From assembly GCF_004793765.1 (NCBI RefSeq), contig NZ_SRYM01000001.1:62001-126000 (forward strand): 64,000 nt of DNA. Direction: 5' to 3'. Below are positions 34,867 to 42,931 of the stretch, piece by piece. Both the position numbers and the translations under genes were made by a program. Below the pieces are notes generated by a model. It made no database searches. It worked only from the letters and a program-made list of their open reading frames with translations, and was not told the origin of the DNA. The DNA comes from Parabacteroides distasonis (GTDB taxonomy: Bacteria; Bacteroidota; Bacteroidia; Bacteroidales; Tannerellaceae). Within the stretch, counting starts at the first letter, position 1; every line of letters starts with the position of its first letter.

Positions 34867-35774
34867 GAAAGTATATCTATTTTATAGCGCTTATCTGTTG
34901 CGCCTTATCAGCCTCAACCTCTTACGCCCAGAAAAAGGTGATAAAAACGATGATGATCGCCGGGCAAGATGGCAGTCATTATTGGCGAGGGGCTTGCGAG
35001 GCCATGAAGCAGATCTTAGAGAACAGTGGAATGTTCAAGGTGGATTTCGTTTTTACCCCGGATTTCGGAGGAGATATGAATACCTTTAAGCCCGATTTCG
35101 CTAAATATAACTTGGTTGTTGTTAATTACGGAGGTGAAGTCTGGCCCGAGCCTGTCCAAAAAGCTTTCGAGAACTATGTAGCGGATGGGGGCGGGGTCGT
35201 GATTATCCATTCTTCCGTGGTGCCTATGGCCGGTTGGAAAGCGTACAACGAGATAATCGGCATGGGAGCTTGGGAGGGTCGGAACGAGAAAGACGGTCCT
35301 TACCTGTATTGGAAGGAGGGCAAATATGTATACGATTATACACCCGGTTATGCGGGTTATCATGGCTTGCAGCATGAGACGATCCTAGAGCATCGTGCGC
35401 CGGAGCACCCTATTTTGAAAGGTCTGCCTATAAGATGGAAACATTTCAAGGACGAGATTTATACCCGCTTGCGTGGTCCGGTACGGAATGTGGAGATATT
35501 GGCTACCGCTTATGAGCGTGGACGCCATGAACCGTTGATGTGGACGGTGAAATGGGGGAAGGGGCGTGTCTTTGTCGATCTGTTGGGGCATTGCGGCAAT
35601 GACCCGAATATGATTTACTCGATGGAGTGTACGGGTTTTCAGATAACCTTACTAAGAGGGGCTGAATGGGCAGCCACCGGAGAGGTGACGCAAGAGGTCC
35701 CACGGGATTTCCCATTGGAAGATACCTGTACGCTCCGTCCGGAATTCAAGGCTCCTTTCCATGCGACGAATTAA
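34863..35774 (+). CDS. ThuA domain-containing secreted protein
   Basis: The 303-residue protein has a signal peptide (IYFIALICCALSASTSYAQ) and a ThuA-like, class I glutamine-amidotransferase-related fold: TMMIAGQDGSHYWRGACEAM, NLVVVNYGGEVWPEPVQKAF, YVADGGGVVIIHSSVVPMAGW, and a late HPILKGLPIRWKHFKDEIY and RVFVDLLGHCGNDPNMIY. ThuA domains are found in trehalose and other sugar utilisation genes and in PVC/Bacteroidetes glycan clusters, with unclear chemistry. It is probably periplasmic and coupled to the preceding secreted protein. Confidence 0.88.
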   Translation: MRKYIYFIALICCALSASTSYAQKKVIKTMMIAGQDGSHYWRGACEAMKQILENSGMFKVDFVFTPDFGGDMNTFKPDFAKYNLVVVNYGGEVWPEPVQKAFENYVADGGGVVIIHSSVVPMAGWKAYNEIIGMGAWEGRNEKDGPYLYWKEGKYVYDYTPGYAGYHGLQHETILEHRAPEHPILKGLPIRWKHFKDEIYTRLRGPVRNVEILATAYERGRHEPLMWTVKWGKGRVFVDLLGHCGNDPNMIYSMECTGFQITLLRGAEWAATGEVTQEVPRDFPLEDTCTLRPEFKAPFHATN

Positions 35775-35834
35775 ATGCCTTAATAAGATGGTGTCTTTCG
35801 ACAGAATAATCAAATTGACAAATTGTAAAGTTAA

Positions 35835-35861
35835 GTCCCGGAGAATCGATTTTCCCGGGAC
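35835..35861. terminator. Hairpin after the ThuA gene
   Basis: GTCCCGG pairs with CCGGGAC around a 13-base loop, 60 bases after the ThuA stop. No T-run follows, so it is a possible but not canonical terminator. Confidence 0.4.
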
Positions 35862-35968
35862 AAAGTACAGCTCGCTCCTAAATACGCAAGAGAAAATCGG
35901 TAATCATCTGTTAAATAGATAGATGTCAAAAAATAGCCTTTCATTCTAGCGAAATTAGTTCATCGTAA

Positions 35969-36145
35969 TTCATGTCTTATGGGTTGTTTGGGCTATCTCA
36001 TAGGGTTACGATGGGGAAATGATAGGGTTATGATGCCTATTCATGACAGTTTATAACCCTATTCATGACTGCTTTCGATGCCCAACGTGACTATTGGCGT
36101 TGCCTAACACGACTAGTTGCGTAGGCTTTCATGACCTATCGTGTG
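35969..36145. repeat. Array of eight degenerate 22-nt units
   Basis: The 500-base spacer after the ThuA gene contains eight units with a 22-base period (units start near 35969, 35991, 36013, 36035, 36057, 36080, 36102 and 36124). Most begin (G/C)(C/G)C(T/C)(A/T) and carry a (T/A)CATGAC, ACGTGAC or ACACGAC core; the first two after 35991 carry the complementary ATAGGGTTA(C/T)GAT form. It is not coding: all frames have stops. Nothing else is seen in the spacer apart from the hairpin at 35835. Confidence 0.7.
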
Positions 36146-36272
36146 TAAAAAGCGGCCTTTTTGAATAAAAAGCGCCATATATAGCTATCCTCTTTCCTCT
36201 ACTTGGCAATCTCTCTCAAAAGGTAGTGTTACAAGATACGCTTTATATCTATTAAAAAGACAGGATTAGATC

Positions 36273-36833
36273 GTGTCTGATATGACTTTTATGGATTCCA
36301 TCGAGACCGTTTGTGAGGCTTGTGGAGGATTGCGTTATTCCCCGGAAGCCTTGCGGTATACAGTGGATGGTCTTACGATCGCCGAGGTGATGGACTTGAC
36401 AGTCCGCAAGGTTTCCCTTCGTTTTGCGGGAACGGTGATAGCGGAGAAACTCCGTCCGCTTATGCTGGTTGGTCTGGGGTATTTGCATTTGAACCAAGCC
36501 TTATCCACGTTATCAAGAGGTGAGTTGCAACGGGTGAAACTGGCGTGTTATCTAGGAACCCAAAGCAAGGTCTTTGTCTTGGATGAGCCGACGGATGGCT
36601 TGCACGTGAAAGATATCAGGCATATTATCTCCTTATTCGATTCTATGGTAGATCAAGGCAATAGTGTCTTCTTGATCGAACATAATCTGGATGTCTTGAA
36701 AGCGGCGGACTATGTGATCGAGATAGGCCCCGGAGGCGGACTAATGGGGGGTGAGATCTCTTGTTGGGTTTCCAAGTCTGTCATACAGATTAATATCCGT
36801 GTTTTCCACGAAGGAAGGTGGTCAATCCGTTGA
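36273..36833 (+). pseudogene. UvrA-family C-terminal fragment
   Basis: The 186-residue frame is only the last part of a UvrA-like ATPase, which is normally over 800 residues. It has CEACGGLRYSPEALRYTVDG (the zinc-module CxxC end), the ABC signature as LSRGELQRVKLA (Gly to Arg), Walker B VFVLDEPTDGLH, and the H-loop FLIEHNLDVLKAADYVIEIGPGGG. After GGLMGGEI the sequence stops resembling UvrA. There is no N-terminal half. UvrA paralogues of this kind are often linked to drug resistance, but this fragment cannot be active alone. It ends in the convergent GH2 fragment. Confidence 0.8.
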
Positions 36834-37731
36834 TGTTGAATTGTGTTCTAAGTGCTTTGAAATCTCTTAACCCGAAAGTAGTACTTTGGCTATCTTGGAT
36901 ATTCTCTCCTTGGATGTTCGCTGTCAAGCGATACAAGGTAGGGGAGAACTCGCTCCATTCCAAGGCGTCATCACCCATTGGTATTTGGAATACGATCTCA
37001 TCTTGTTGAACTACGATATTCTTATTGAATTTGATATGGTGCTCTAAGCCTGTGTTGAAAGCCTCCATCTCTATTTGAACGGCGGCTACTATCATTTGCT
37101 CGAATGGATTTGAAAGCTTTATTTTTACGTCCACCGTTTTTTGATCCGCATGTGGATATACTTGTATCCGGCGGATATGGAATTGCGGACGGGCTTCCAA
37201 TTTTAGGTCTCCGATAATACCGTTCCAGTTTGTCTGCGTGGATTCCGTATAAGCGTGTGAATTGTCCAATAATTGGGGCGGTACGCTCAAACCGTTATCG
37301 ACAAGAATAGTCAAGTGATGCTTCCCAGCCCTGAGATATGCGGACAGATCGTATTCTTGAGGGGTGGAAATATGGTCGGATGAACCGACATATATGCTAT
37401 CTACCCATATTTGGGTCGGTTTTGTTCGCTCCAAGATTAACCAAATGCTCTTGCCTTCCCAGTTCTCCGGAATCGTGATCTCTTTCTGATACCAAGCCTT
37501 ACCTTGATAGCGGAAGGGCCTAGACAAATGAGTTGTCTCCTCCTTGTCATTGTTAGGGTATCCTTTTTGGTTGGTGTCCGTGGTACCCGGTAATTGAACT
37601 TGCTCGGTGACATCTGTTGAATCCAATCGTAATTCCCAGCAACCGGCAAGCGATAATTCCTCTCTACTCTCTTTGGGAGTTTGGCATGCGAATAGCATGA
37701 GCATAAGTGGAATACTCCAAAATCTCTTCAT
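36790..37731 (-). pseudogene. GH2 glycoside hydrolase N-terminal fragment
   Basis: The 313-residue frame starts with a lipoprotein signal (lipid Cys at residue 16, MLFAC). It contains the sugar-binding and immunoglobulin-like domains of a GH2 enzyme: QVQLPGTTDTNQKGYP, AWYQKEITIPENWEGKSIWL, and FGLRDFKALRTQFNINGLTTFLRGKH at the start of the catalytic barrel. It then ends three codons later. The TIM barrel with both catalytic glutamates is missing, so the protein is inactive as an enzyme. It could still be exported and bind sugar. The break lies at the junction with the UvrA fragment. Confidence 0.82.
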
Positions 37732-37815
37732 GGTAATGTTTTTACTCTAAATATGGTTTACTTAATTAATAGTGTACAAAGGTAGTATTTTTGGCCTTTT
37801 TATTAAGGAGAAGAT

Positions 37816-38751
37816 ATGAAAAAAGAAGAAGATTTTGTTATGGGCCTGTCCATCTACATGGCTTGTCTGCGTGAGAAAAAACGGTATTCCACGGCGAAGA
37901 GTTATCAAGATGCCTTGAATTCGTTCAAGTGCTTTTGCGGTATGGAGGCGATTCCTTATGCCTATATTAATAGGAACAGGCTTTTGTGCTATCAGTCATG
38001 GTTGTTGGGTGGGGGCCGTTCGTTGAATACGGTGTCTACCTATATGCGTCGGATTCGTCACATTTATAACTTAGCCGTGGAGGCGAACGAGGCTCCCTTT
38101 GTACCCAACCTGTTCAAAGATGTCTTCACGGGCGTTGAAAGCAAGCGGAAGAAGGCGTTGCCGCGAGAGATGCTGGAGCGTATGTTTAACGCCCCGTTGG
38201 AGGATCCGTCCTTGCGGCGTGTACAGTTGACCGTTCGGTTGATGTTCGCGTTCAGCGGGATAGCGTTTGTGGATCTCACGCATTTGAAATGGGAGAATAT
38301 CCGGGATGGGATATTGCAGTATTACCGACAAAAGAGCGGGTCTCTCATACAGCTGGAGATTCCCTCCGGGGCGTTGCGGCTGTTGGATGAGTTGTCCGCT
38401 TGTACGGCAAAGGAATCCCTTTATTTATTTCCTTTTTTGAGTGGAACGAGAACCGGTGAGGCGGCCTACAAAGAATATAACAGGACCTTGTCCCGCTTTA
38501 ACCATGACTTGAAGTTGTTGGCGAGATCGACAGGCGTTACGCTTCCGGTCACCTCATATACGATCCGTCATTCATTCGCCTCGTTCTTGAAGGAACAAGA
38601 TGTATCGATCGAGGTTATCAGTGAGTTGTTGGGGCATAAGTCTATTAAGACAACACAGATCTATTTGAAGAGCTTCTCGTTGGAACGTTTGTCGACAGTG
38701 AACCGGAATTGTTTTGAGAGCGTGTGTAAACCGATACCCAAAGTGGGGTAA
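37816..38751 (+). CDS. Tyrosine site-specific recombinase next to the CPS invertible promoter
   Basis: The 311-residue protein has a SAM-like N-terminal core-binding domain (YSTAKSYQDALNSFKCF, SLNTVSTYMRRIRHIYN) and a catalytic domain with YTIRHSFASFL and LLGHKSIKTTQIYLKSF, which give the Arg/His, His and Tyr residues. The place of the first catalytic Arg reads SGIAFVDLTHLKW, as in IntDOT-type enzymes where this Arg is not conserved. It stands directly upstream of the 17-bp inverted repeats at 38759 and 39104. Such recombinases flip promoters of capsule loci in Bacteroides and Parabacteroides. Flipping this segment is the likely job. Confidence 0.88.
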   Translation: MKKEEDFVMGLSIYMACLREKKRYSTAKSYQDALNSFKCFCGMEAIPYAYINRNRLLCYQSWLLGGGRSLNTVSTYMRRIRHIYNLAVEANEAPFVPNLFKDVFTGVESKRKKALPREMLERMFNAPLEDPSLRRVQLTVRLMFAFSGIAFVDLTHLKWENIRDGILQYYRQKSGSLIQLEIPSGALRLLDELSACTAKESLYLFPFLSGTRTGEAAYKEYNRTLSRFNHDLKLLARSTGVTLPVTSYTIRHSFASFLKEQDVSIEVISELLGHKSIKTTQIYLKSFSLERLSTVNRNCFESVCKPIPKVG

Positions 38752-38791
38752 GAGGCTTGCTACTTGGGAAGTAGCGTATTCTTTCACGGCG

Positions 38792-38820
38792 CAAAAGTAA
38801 TAAAAAATAACAAATAACAA
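38792..38820 (-). promoter_or_regulatory. Promoter inside the invertible segment, pointing away from the CPS genes
   Basis: On the minus strand TTG (38818-38820), 18 bases, then TACTTTTG (38792-38799) match the Bacteroidetes -33/-7 pattern. Transcription would run leftward, into the 3' end of the recombinase gene. Inversion would place it near 39060-39087 reading toward upxY. I see no comparable plus-strand promoter in the segment, so this copy looks OFF. Confidence 0.7.
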
Positions 38821-38978
38821 GCAATCATAAGGCTTAGTTTGTTCATTAGTTTGTGCTCCGACCTTGATTCTCCTTAAATCTTCGTTCTTATTCCTAGTGC
38901 ATAGACATGGCAATAGAGACGAAATGATCTCGTATTTCCTACATCATCACGTCCCTCCTAAAAATCGAACATACATTT

Positions 38979-39073
38979 TTGTAGAGACGGGGCGTGCCCC
39001 GTCTCATCCCCTCAAAATGGTATTCTAAATTACTGTCAGACGGTGGGAGACGGGGCACGCCCCGTCTCTACAA
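38979..39073. repeat. Nested 27-bp inverted repeat inside the invertible segment
   Basis: Two exact inverted copies lie at 38979-39005 and 39047-39073. Each contains the palindrome GACGGGGCGTGCCCCGTC (or its complement) and the outer GTAGA. They are 41 bases apart and could form a long hairpin. A degenerate relative lies at 11396. This looks like a dispersed palindromic repeat or MITE-like element. Confidence 0.8.
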
Positions 39074-39275
39074 CTGGGTAATAACCATTCTCCTACCTTT
39101 TAGGCTACTTCCCAAGTAGCTTAATATTTCAAGCGATGGTGATTTTCAGAAAAGCCATTTTTAAAGACGTAAAGTGTTGTTTATCAGGAGTAAATATGGT
39201 GCTCTTGGTAGGGCTTTGAATTGTCGTGAGGCTTGAGTGGAGATCCTGCTATAATCTTAGGAAAAGATAATCATA

Positions 39276-40388
39276 ATGATGAATGTTTTGAGAGACGGTT
39301 GCTCGGAGAGGGGTACGGCGCAGGTTGGCAAGCGTCATGACTTGAAGACTGTACGCTGGTACGTGCTCACGCTTCCTACTACGGGTGTGGCACGACGTGA
39401 CAAGATCAGCCCCGCTAAAAGCTTGGATGCCGAGCTTTCCCGGCGCAAGCGTCGTGGGGAGACGTTGTTCGAGTATTTCGCCCCCTCCTATGTGGAGGTG
39501 AGGAAGGTGGACGGAAAGATGGTCAACATGAAACGACCCCTGCTGTTCAACTACGTGTTTGTCCGGTCCTCGGTTGAGGAGATCTTCCAGATGAAGCGCA
39601 CGCTTCCCCTATACAATTTCCTTCCCCGGGTCTCTTCCGGAGGCATGACTCATTTCCCTTATCTGTCGGATGACGAGATGGGGAATTTACGTTGGGTGGC
39701 GGAATCTTATTCCAACGAGCTTCCGGTGTACGTACCGGACAGCGACCGCTTGCTGAAGGGCGACCGTGTGCGTATCACGTCCGGTTATTTTACCGGTATG
39801 GAGGCGGAGGTGGTGATCCAGCCGGGTGGCGGGCATAAAGATGTCATGGCGCGTATCCTCGATTGCATGTGGGTCCCCTTGTTGGAGGTGAAGCCGGGCG
39901 AGTACGAGCTGATCGAGCTGAACACCAAGGGCAAGCACGTCTATACCCATCTGGACAACGACCGTCTGCGGGAGGGTTTGCACGATGCCTTGGGACGTTA
40001 CCATGCCTCCGGCAGCGTATCAGAGGAGGATACTCGTTTGGCCCGTGAGGTGTTGAGATCCTATGGCTCGCTCCGTGCGGAGACGGACGTGATGCGTTGC
40101 AAGATCTACTCATTGCTTCTTTCTGCCTACAAGTTGTTGGGCGATGAGGAGGAGTTCACACGTTTGCATGACACGATGCGTGGTATGCTCCCGGTGGTGA
40201 AAGCTCCGCAATCCCGTGCCTTGTTGCTGGTGACGCTCTACGGTTGCACGGACAGCGCCCTTTACCGGCAGATGGCACATGAGGTGGTGGACCCGTGGCG
40301 GGGTGAGTCCTCGCCCAAGAAAAGCAAGTTATCCTTGATCCGCCGGCTGGACGATTGCGATCGCTGGCTGAAACACGAAATCAGTTGA
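39276..40388 (+). CDS. Long UpxY-family transcription antiterminator (possible UpxY-UpxZ fusion)
   Basis: The 370-residue protein has an N-terminal NusG-like (NGN) domain (WYVLTLPTTGVARRDK, FNYVFVRSSVEEIFQM, about 28-150) and a KOW motif (LLKGDRVRITSGYFTGMEAEVV, about 165-186), as UpxY antiterminators have. They keep RNA polymerase reading through the long capsule operon. At 370 residues it is about twice the usual UpxY size. The last 170 residues (REGLHDALGRYHASG to the end) are helical, and RALLLVTLYGCTDSALYRQ MAHEVVDPW resembles the C-terminus of UpxZ, which inhibits other loci's UpxY. A fused pair is thus possible. It is the first gene downstream of the invertible segment. Confidence 0.85.
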   Translation: MMNVLRDGCSERGTAQVGKRHDLKTVRWYVLTLPTTGVARRDKISPAKSLDAELSRRKRRGETLFEYFAPSYVEVRKVDGKMVNMKRPLLFNYVFVRSSVEEIFQMKRTLPLYNFLPRVSSGGMTHFPYLSDDEMGNLRWVAESYSNELPVYVPDSDRLLKGDRVRITSGYFTGMEAEVVIQPGGGHKDVMARILDCMWVPLLEVKPGEYELIELNTKGKHVYTHLDNDRLREGLHDALGRYHASGSVSEEDTRLAREVLRSYGSLRAETDVMRCKIYSLLLSAYKLLGDEEEFTRLHDTMRGMLPVVKAPQSRALLLVTLYGCTDSALYRQMAHEVVDPWRGESSPKKSKLSLIRRLDDCDRWLKHEIS

Positions 40389-40435
40389 CAAGTGACAGTT
40401 GACAGTTTAAATCAAAAATCATAAATCAAAAAGAA

Positions 40436-40825
40436 ATGTCTTCCCTTCCTTCCGGCGTTCGTTTGGTGCGGTTGCTGAACGAGCATTTTAGTGAGATCAT
40501 GAGCCGCGAGCGTGCGAACCAAAACTCGATTCACCTGTATTGCACGGGTCCTTACTGGGTGGCATTTGAGCGCTCGGCCTATCAGTTGCGCCATGTGTTC
40601 CCGGACAGCGAGATTACGCCAATGCGTTTGCTCGGCTACCCTTTTCCTGTGGTGATGGTGTCCGTTACGGATCGTTCGCTCCGCTCGTATGTCCGCAGGC
40701 ACATCTTGCGAAGAGACGACATAGATTACAAATTATTAACAGCATCCCAACTCTCCCATGAGGACTACCAAGCGTGGCATGCCGGCGAGGTGAAGGGGTT
40801 GCCTTCATTAAGTGAGATCGTATGA
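40436..40825 (+). CDS. Small conserved CPS-locus protein, UpxZ position, function unknown
   Basis: The 129-residue protein has no signal peptide and no TM segment. It contains ANQNSIHLYCTGPYWVAFER, FPDSEITPMRLLGYPFPVVM and VRRHILRRDDIDYKLL. I cannot name a family. Its place after upxY is where UpxZ is usually found, but the sequence does not look like UpxZ as I remember it. Its stop overlaps the start of the sugar-1-phosphate transferase gene by 4 bases. A regulatory role in the capsule operon is a guess from position. Confidence 0.65.
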   Translation: MSSLPSGVRLVRLLNEHFSEIMSRERANQNSIHLYCTGPYWVAFERSAYQLRHVFPDSEITPMRLLGYPFPVVMVSVTDRSLRSYVRRHILRRDDIDYKLLTASQLSHEDYQAWHAGEVKGLPSLSEIV

Positions 40826-41964
40826 GTGAGGTGCAAATTCTATTATTGTTATTACTGTCCGGATATCTGATCTCCGTGTCTTTGGGCATGGTGATCATCC
40901 CGAGGATCTTGGTGATCTCCCACAAGAAAAGACTGTATGATGTCCCGGATTCTCGAAAGGTACACACGACCCCGGTTCCCCGCTTGGGTGGCCTGTCGTT
41001 TTTTCCCGTGGTTTTGATGTCGTTTGCCTTGGTGATAGGCTTTCGCCTTTATCTGTGGCCCTCGGATCTGTCTAGCTTCTCGATCGAGATGCTCCATGAG
41101 TATCTTTTCTTGTTCGTGGGCATGACACTTCTTTATCTGGTGGGTGTCTGCGATGACTTGGTCGGGGTGGGTTACCGCTACAAGTTCATCGTACAAGTCG
41201 TGTCGGCCCTCCTGCTGGTGTTGTCCGGCAATTGGCTCGATACGCTGGGAGGCCTATTCGGGATCTATTCGGTCCCGGCCTTGCTGGGTGTGCCAGTCAC
41301 GGTTTTCGCCGTGGTTTATGTGACAAACGCTATCAACCTGATTGACGGGATCGATGGTCTGGCCTCCGGTTTGTGCTGTATCGCCTTATCGCTCTTGAGC
41401 GTGTTCTTTTTCATTCAAGATCAATGTGTTTATGCCTTGCTCGCTATCTGTACGCTGGGAATCCTCATGCCTTTCTGGTGCTACAATGTCTTTGGCAATG
41501 CCAACCGCGGGCATAAGCTCTTCATGGGCGATGCTGGGAGTTTGACGTTGGGCTACGTGATCAGTTTCCTGATCATTCATTTATGCGTATCGAATAGTAC
41601 CTCTACGGAGCGTTTGAATCCTTATTTGGTGATTGCCTTTTCCACGGTCTTGGTACCGTTGCTGGACGTGGTACGTGTGGTGCTGCGCCGCCTTCGTGAG
41701 CACAAGAACCCGTTCTTGCCGGACAAGAACCATTTCCATCATAAGTTGTTGCGCACGGGTATGCGGGTGCGGATGGTGATGGTGACGATCATTTGCGTGT
41801 CCGTTTTCTTTATCGCATTGAATATTGTATTGGTTAATCATTTGAATGTCAATTGTATATTATTTTTAAACCTGTCTCTATGGACGGTTCTTCACTTGGT
41901 GATCGATTGGCTGATCGCCCGGAATCGGCAGAAGAGGGAATCGGCATTCGACAAGAGGTTCTAG
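40822..41964 (+). CDS. MraY/WecA-type polyprenyl-phosphate sugar-1-phosphate transferase
   Basis: The 380-residue protein has about 10 TM helices and the family motifs: RKVHTTPVPRLGGL, LVGVCDDLVGVGYRYK (the metal-binding DD), NAINLIDGIDGLASG, LFMGDAGSLTLGYVIS and KNHFHHKLL. It moves a sugar-1-phosphate, in this branch usually an N-acetylhexosamine or its derivative, from UDP to undecaprenyl phosphate, which starts the repeat unit of the capsule on the cytosolic face of the inner membrane. It overlaps the preceding gene by 4 bases, as in a coupled operon. Confidence 0.93.
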   Translation: MSEVQILLLLLLSGYLISVSLGMVIIPRILVISHKKRLYDVPDSRKVHTTPVPRLGGLSFFPVVLMSFALVIGFRLYLWPSDLSSFSIEMLHEYLFLFVGMTLLYLVGVCDDLVGVGYRYKFIVQVVSALLLVLSGNWLDTLGGLFGIYSVPALLGVPVTVFAVVYVTNAINLIDGIDGLASGLCCIALSLLSVFFFIQDQCVYALLAICTLGILMPFWCYNVFGNANRGHKLFMGDAGSLTLGYVISFLIIHLCVSNSTSTERLNPYLVIAFSTVLVPLLDVVRVVLRRLREHKNPFLPDKNHFHHKLLRTGMRVRMVMVTIICVSVFFIALNIVLVNHLNVNCILFLNLSLWTVLHLVIDWLIARNRQKRESAFDKRF

Positions 41965-42015
41965 GCAAGGATAACCGGAAAGGGCAATTCCGTCCTTCCC
42001 ATAAATCAAAATACC

Positions 42016-42777
42016 ATGAAGAAAGTATTGAAAGGCTGGCTTATCGACAATTCGGTGACCACCGACAACAAGACGGACAAGATCCTGCTGCTGGCTTCGG
42101 CTGGAAGTTTAACTTTGGATGACGTGTTGGAGGAGATGTACAAGCAAGACACCGGTCTACGCCCGGAGACGATGCGTCACTCTGTGACTCTCTACCATCG
42201 GATAGTAATGGACTTGATCTTAAACGGCTATAGCGTGAACACGGGTCTGTTCCGTGCCGTCCCCCAGTTGAAAGGCGTGGTCGAGGGCGGCGTTTGGAAC
42301 AAGGAGAATAATTCCATCTACGTCTCTTTCACGCAAGACAAGGCCCTGCGCGAGGCGATCGCCAAGACCGTGGTTGAGATCCTCGGCGAGAAGTCTAATA
42401 TCATGTACATCCTGGAGACCGAGGATCGCAAGACGGGCTTGAAGGACGGCAGTGCCACTGCGGGCCACAACTTCTTTGTCCGTGGCGCGATGCTGAAGGT
42501 GGTTGGTGACCACGAGTCGGTAGGTGTTACGCTGACCGATTCCAAAGGTGCCACCACGAAACTGACGGACGACCAGATCACCATCAACAACCCTTCTTCG
42601 CTCACGTTGCTCCTGCCGGCTGATTTGGCGGAAGGTGAGTACACGCTGACTGTGATGACGCAGTATTCCACATCAAACCGTCTTTTGAAAACGCCCCGTA
42701 GCGTAAGCGTGCCAGTTTGGATTGGCGGCAAACCCGCTGATGGCGGTGGCGACAGCGAAAGTCCTAATGAGATTTAA
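42016..42777 (+). CDS. HU-like DNA-binding protein with Ig-like C-terminal domain (DUF4469 type)
   Basis: The 253-residue protein has an HU/IHF-fold N-terminal half (about 1-130: SLTLDDVLEEMYKQDTGLRPET, RIVMDLILNGYSVNTGLFRAVPQLKG) and a beta-sandwich C-terminal domain (about 150-245: FFVRGAMLKVVGDHESVGV, GEYTLTVMTQYSTSNRLLK), then an acidic tail. This family is common in Bacteroidetes, and some copies lie in capsule loci. A chromatin or regulatory role is likely but not shown. It lies 51 bases after the sugar-1-phosphate transferase gene. Confidence 0.85.
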   Translation: MKKVLKGWLIDNSVTTDNKTDKILLLASAGSLTLDDVLEEMYKQDTGLRPETMRHSVTLYHRIVMDLILNGYSVNTGLFRAVPQLKGVVEGGVWNKENNSIYVSFTQDKALREAIAKTVVEILGEKSNIMYILETEDRKTGLKDGSATAGHNFFVRGAMLKVVGDHESVGVTLTDSKGATTKLTDDQITINNPSSLTLLLPADLAEGEYTLTVMTQYSTSNRLLKTPRSVSVPVWIGGKPADGGGDSESPNEI

Positions 42778-42834
42778 AATCTGGGGAACGACAAACCCTC
42801 TTTATCCATAAATAGAATAGGCTCGCTGTATGAT

Positions 42835-42902
42835 CCCTTCATTCAGCCTTGTATAACCGCCTTATTCAAGACTGGATGAAGTCCTTATACAGGGTTGGAT
42901 GA
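42835..42902. repeat. Three degenerate 22-23-nt units before the patatin gene
   Basis: The 154-base spacer between the HU-like gene and the patatin gene contains units at 42835-42856, 42857-42879 and 42880-42902 sharing C(C/T)TTAT(T/A)CA(A/G)..(C/G)TTGGATGA. The first and third are also imperfect inverted repeats of each other (CCTTGTATAA with TTATACAGGG), so the region can form a stem. Confidence 0.6.
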
Positions 42903-42931
42903 TGGGATTAGATAAAATTAGGTTCGTGTAG

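Larger units (their letters stand above)
38759..39120. repeat. Invertible promoter segment bounded by 17-bp inverted repeats
   Basis: GCTACTTGGGAAGTAGC at 38759-38775 and its exact reverse complement GCTACTTCCCAAGTAGC at 39104-39120 flank 328 bases between the recombinase and the CPS operon. Each repeat is itself a near palindrome around GGG/CCC. The position beside the recombinase and upstream of the upxY-type gene matches the phase-variable capsule promoters known in Bacteroidales. The segment also contains one strong outward promoter and a nested 27-bp inverted repeat. Confidence 0.85.

Noticed and set aside
35969-36145. CRISPR array
   Set aside because: Units vary in sequence and have no separate spacers; no cas genes in the window.
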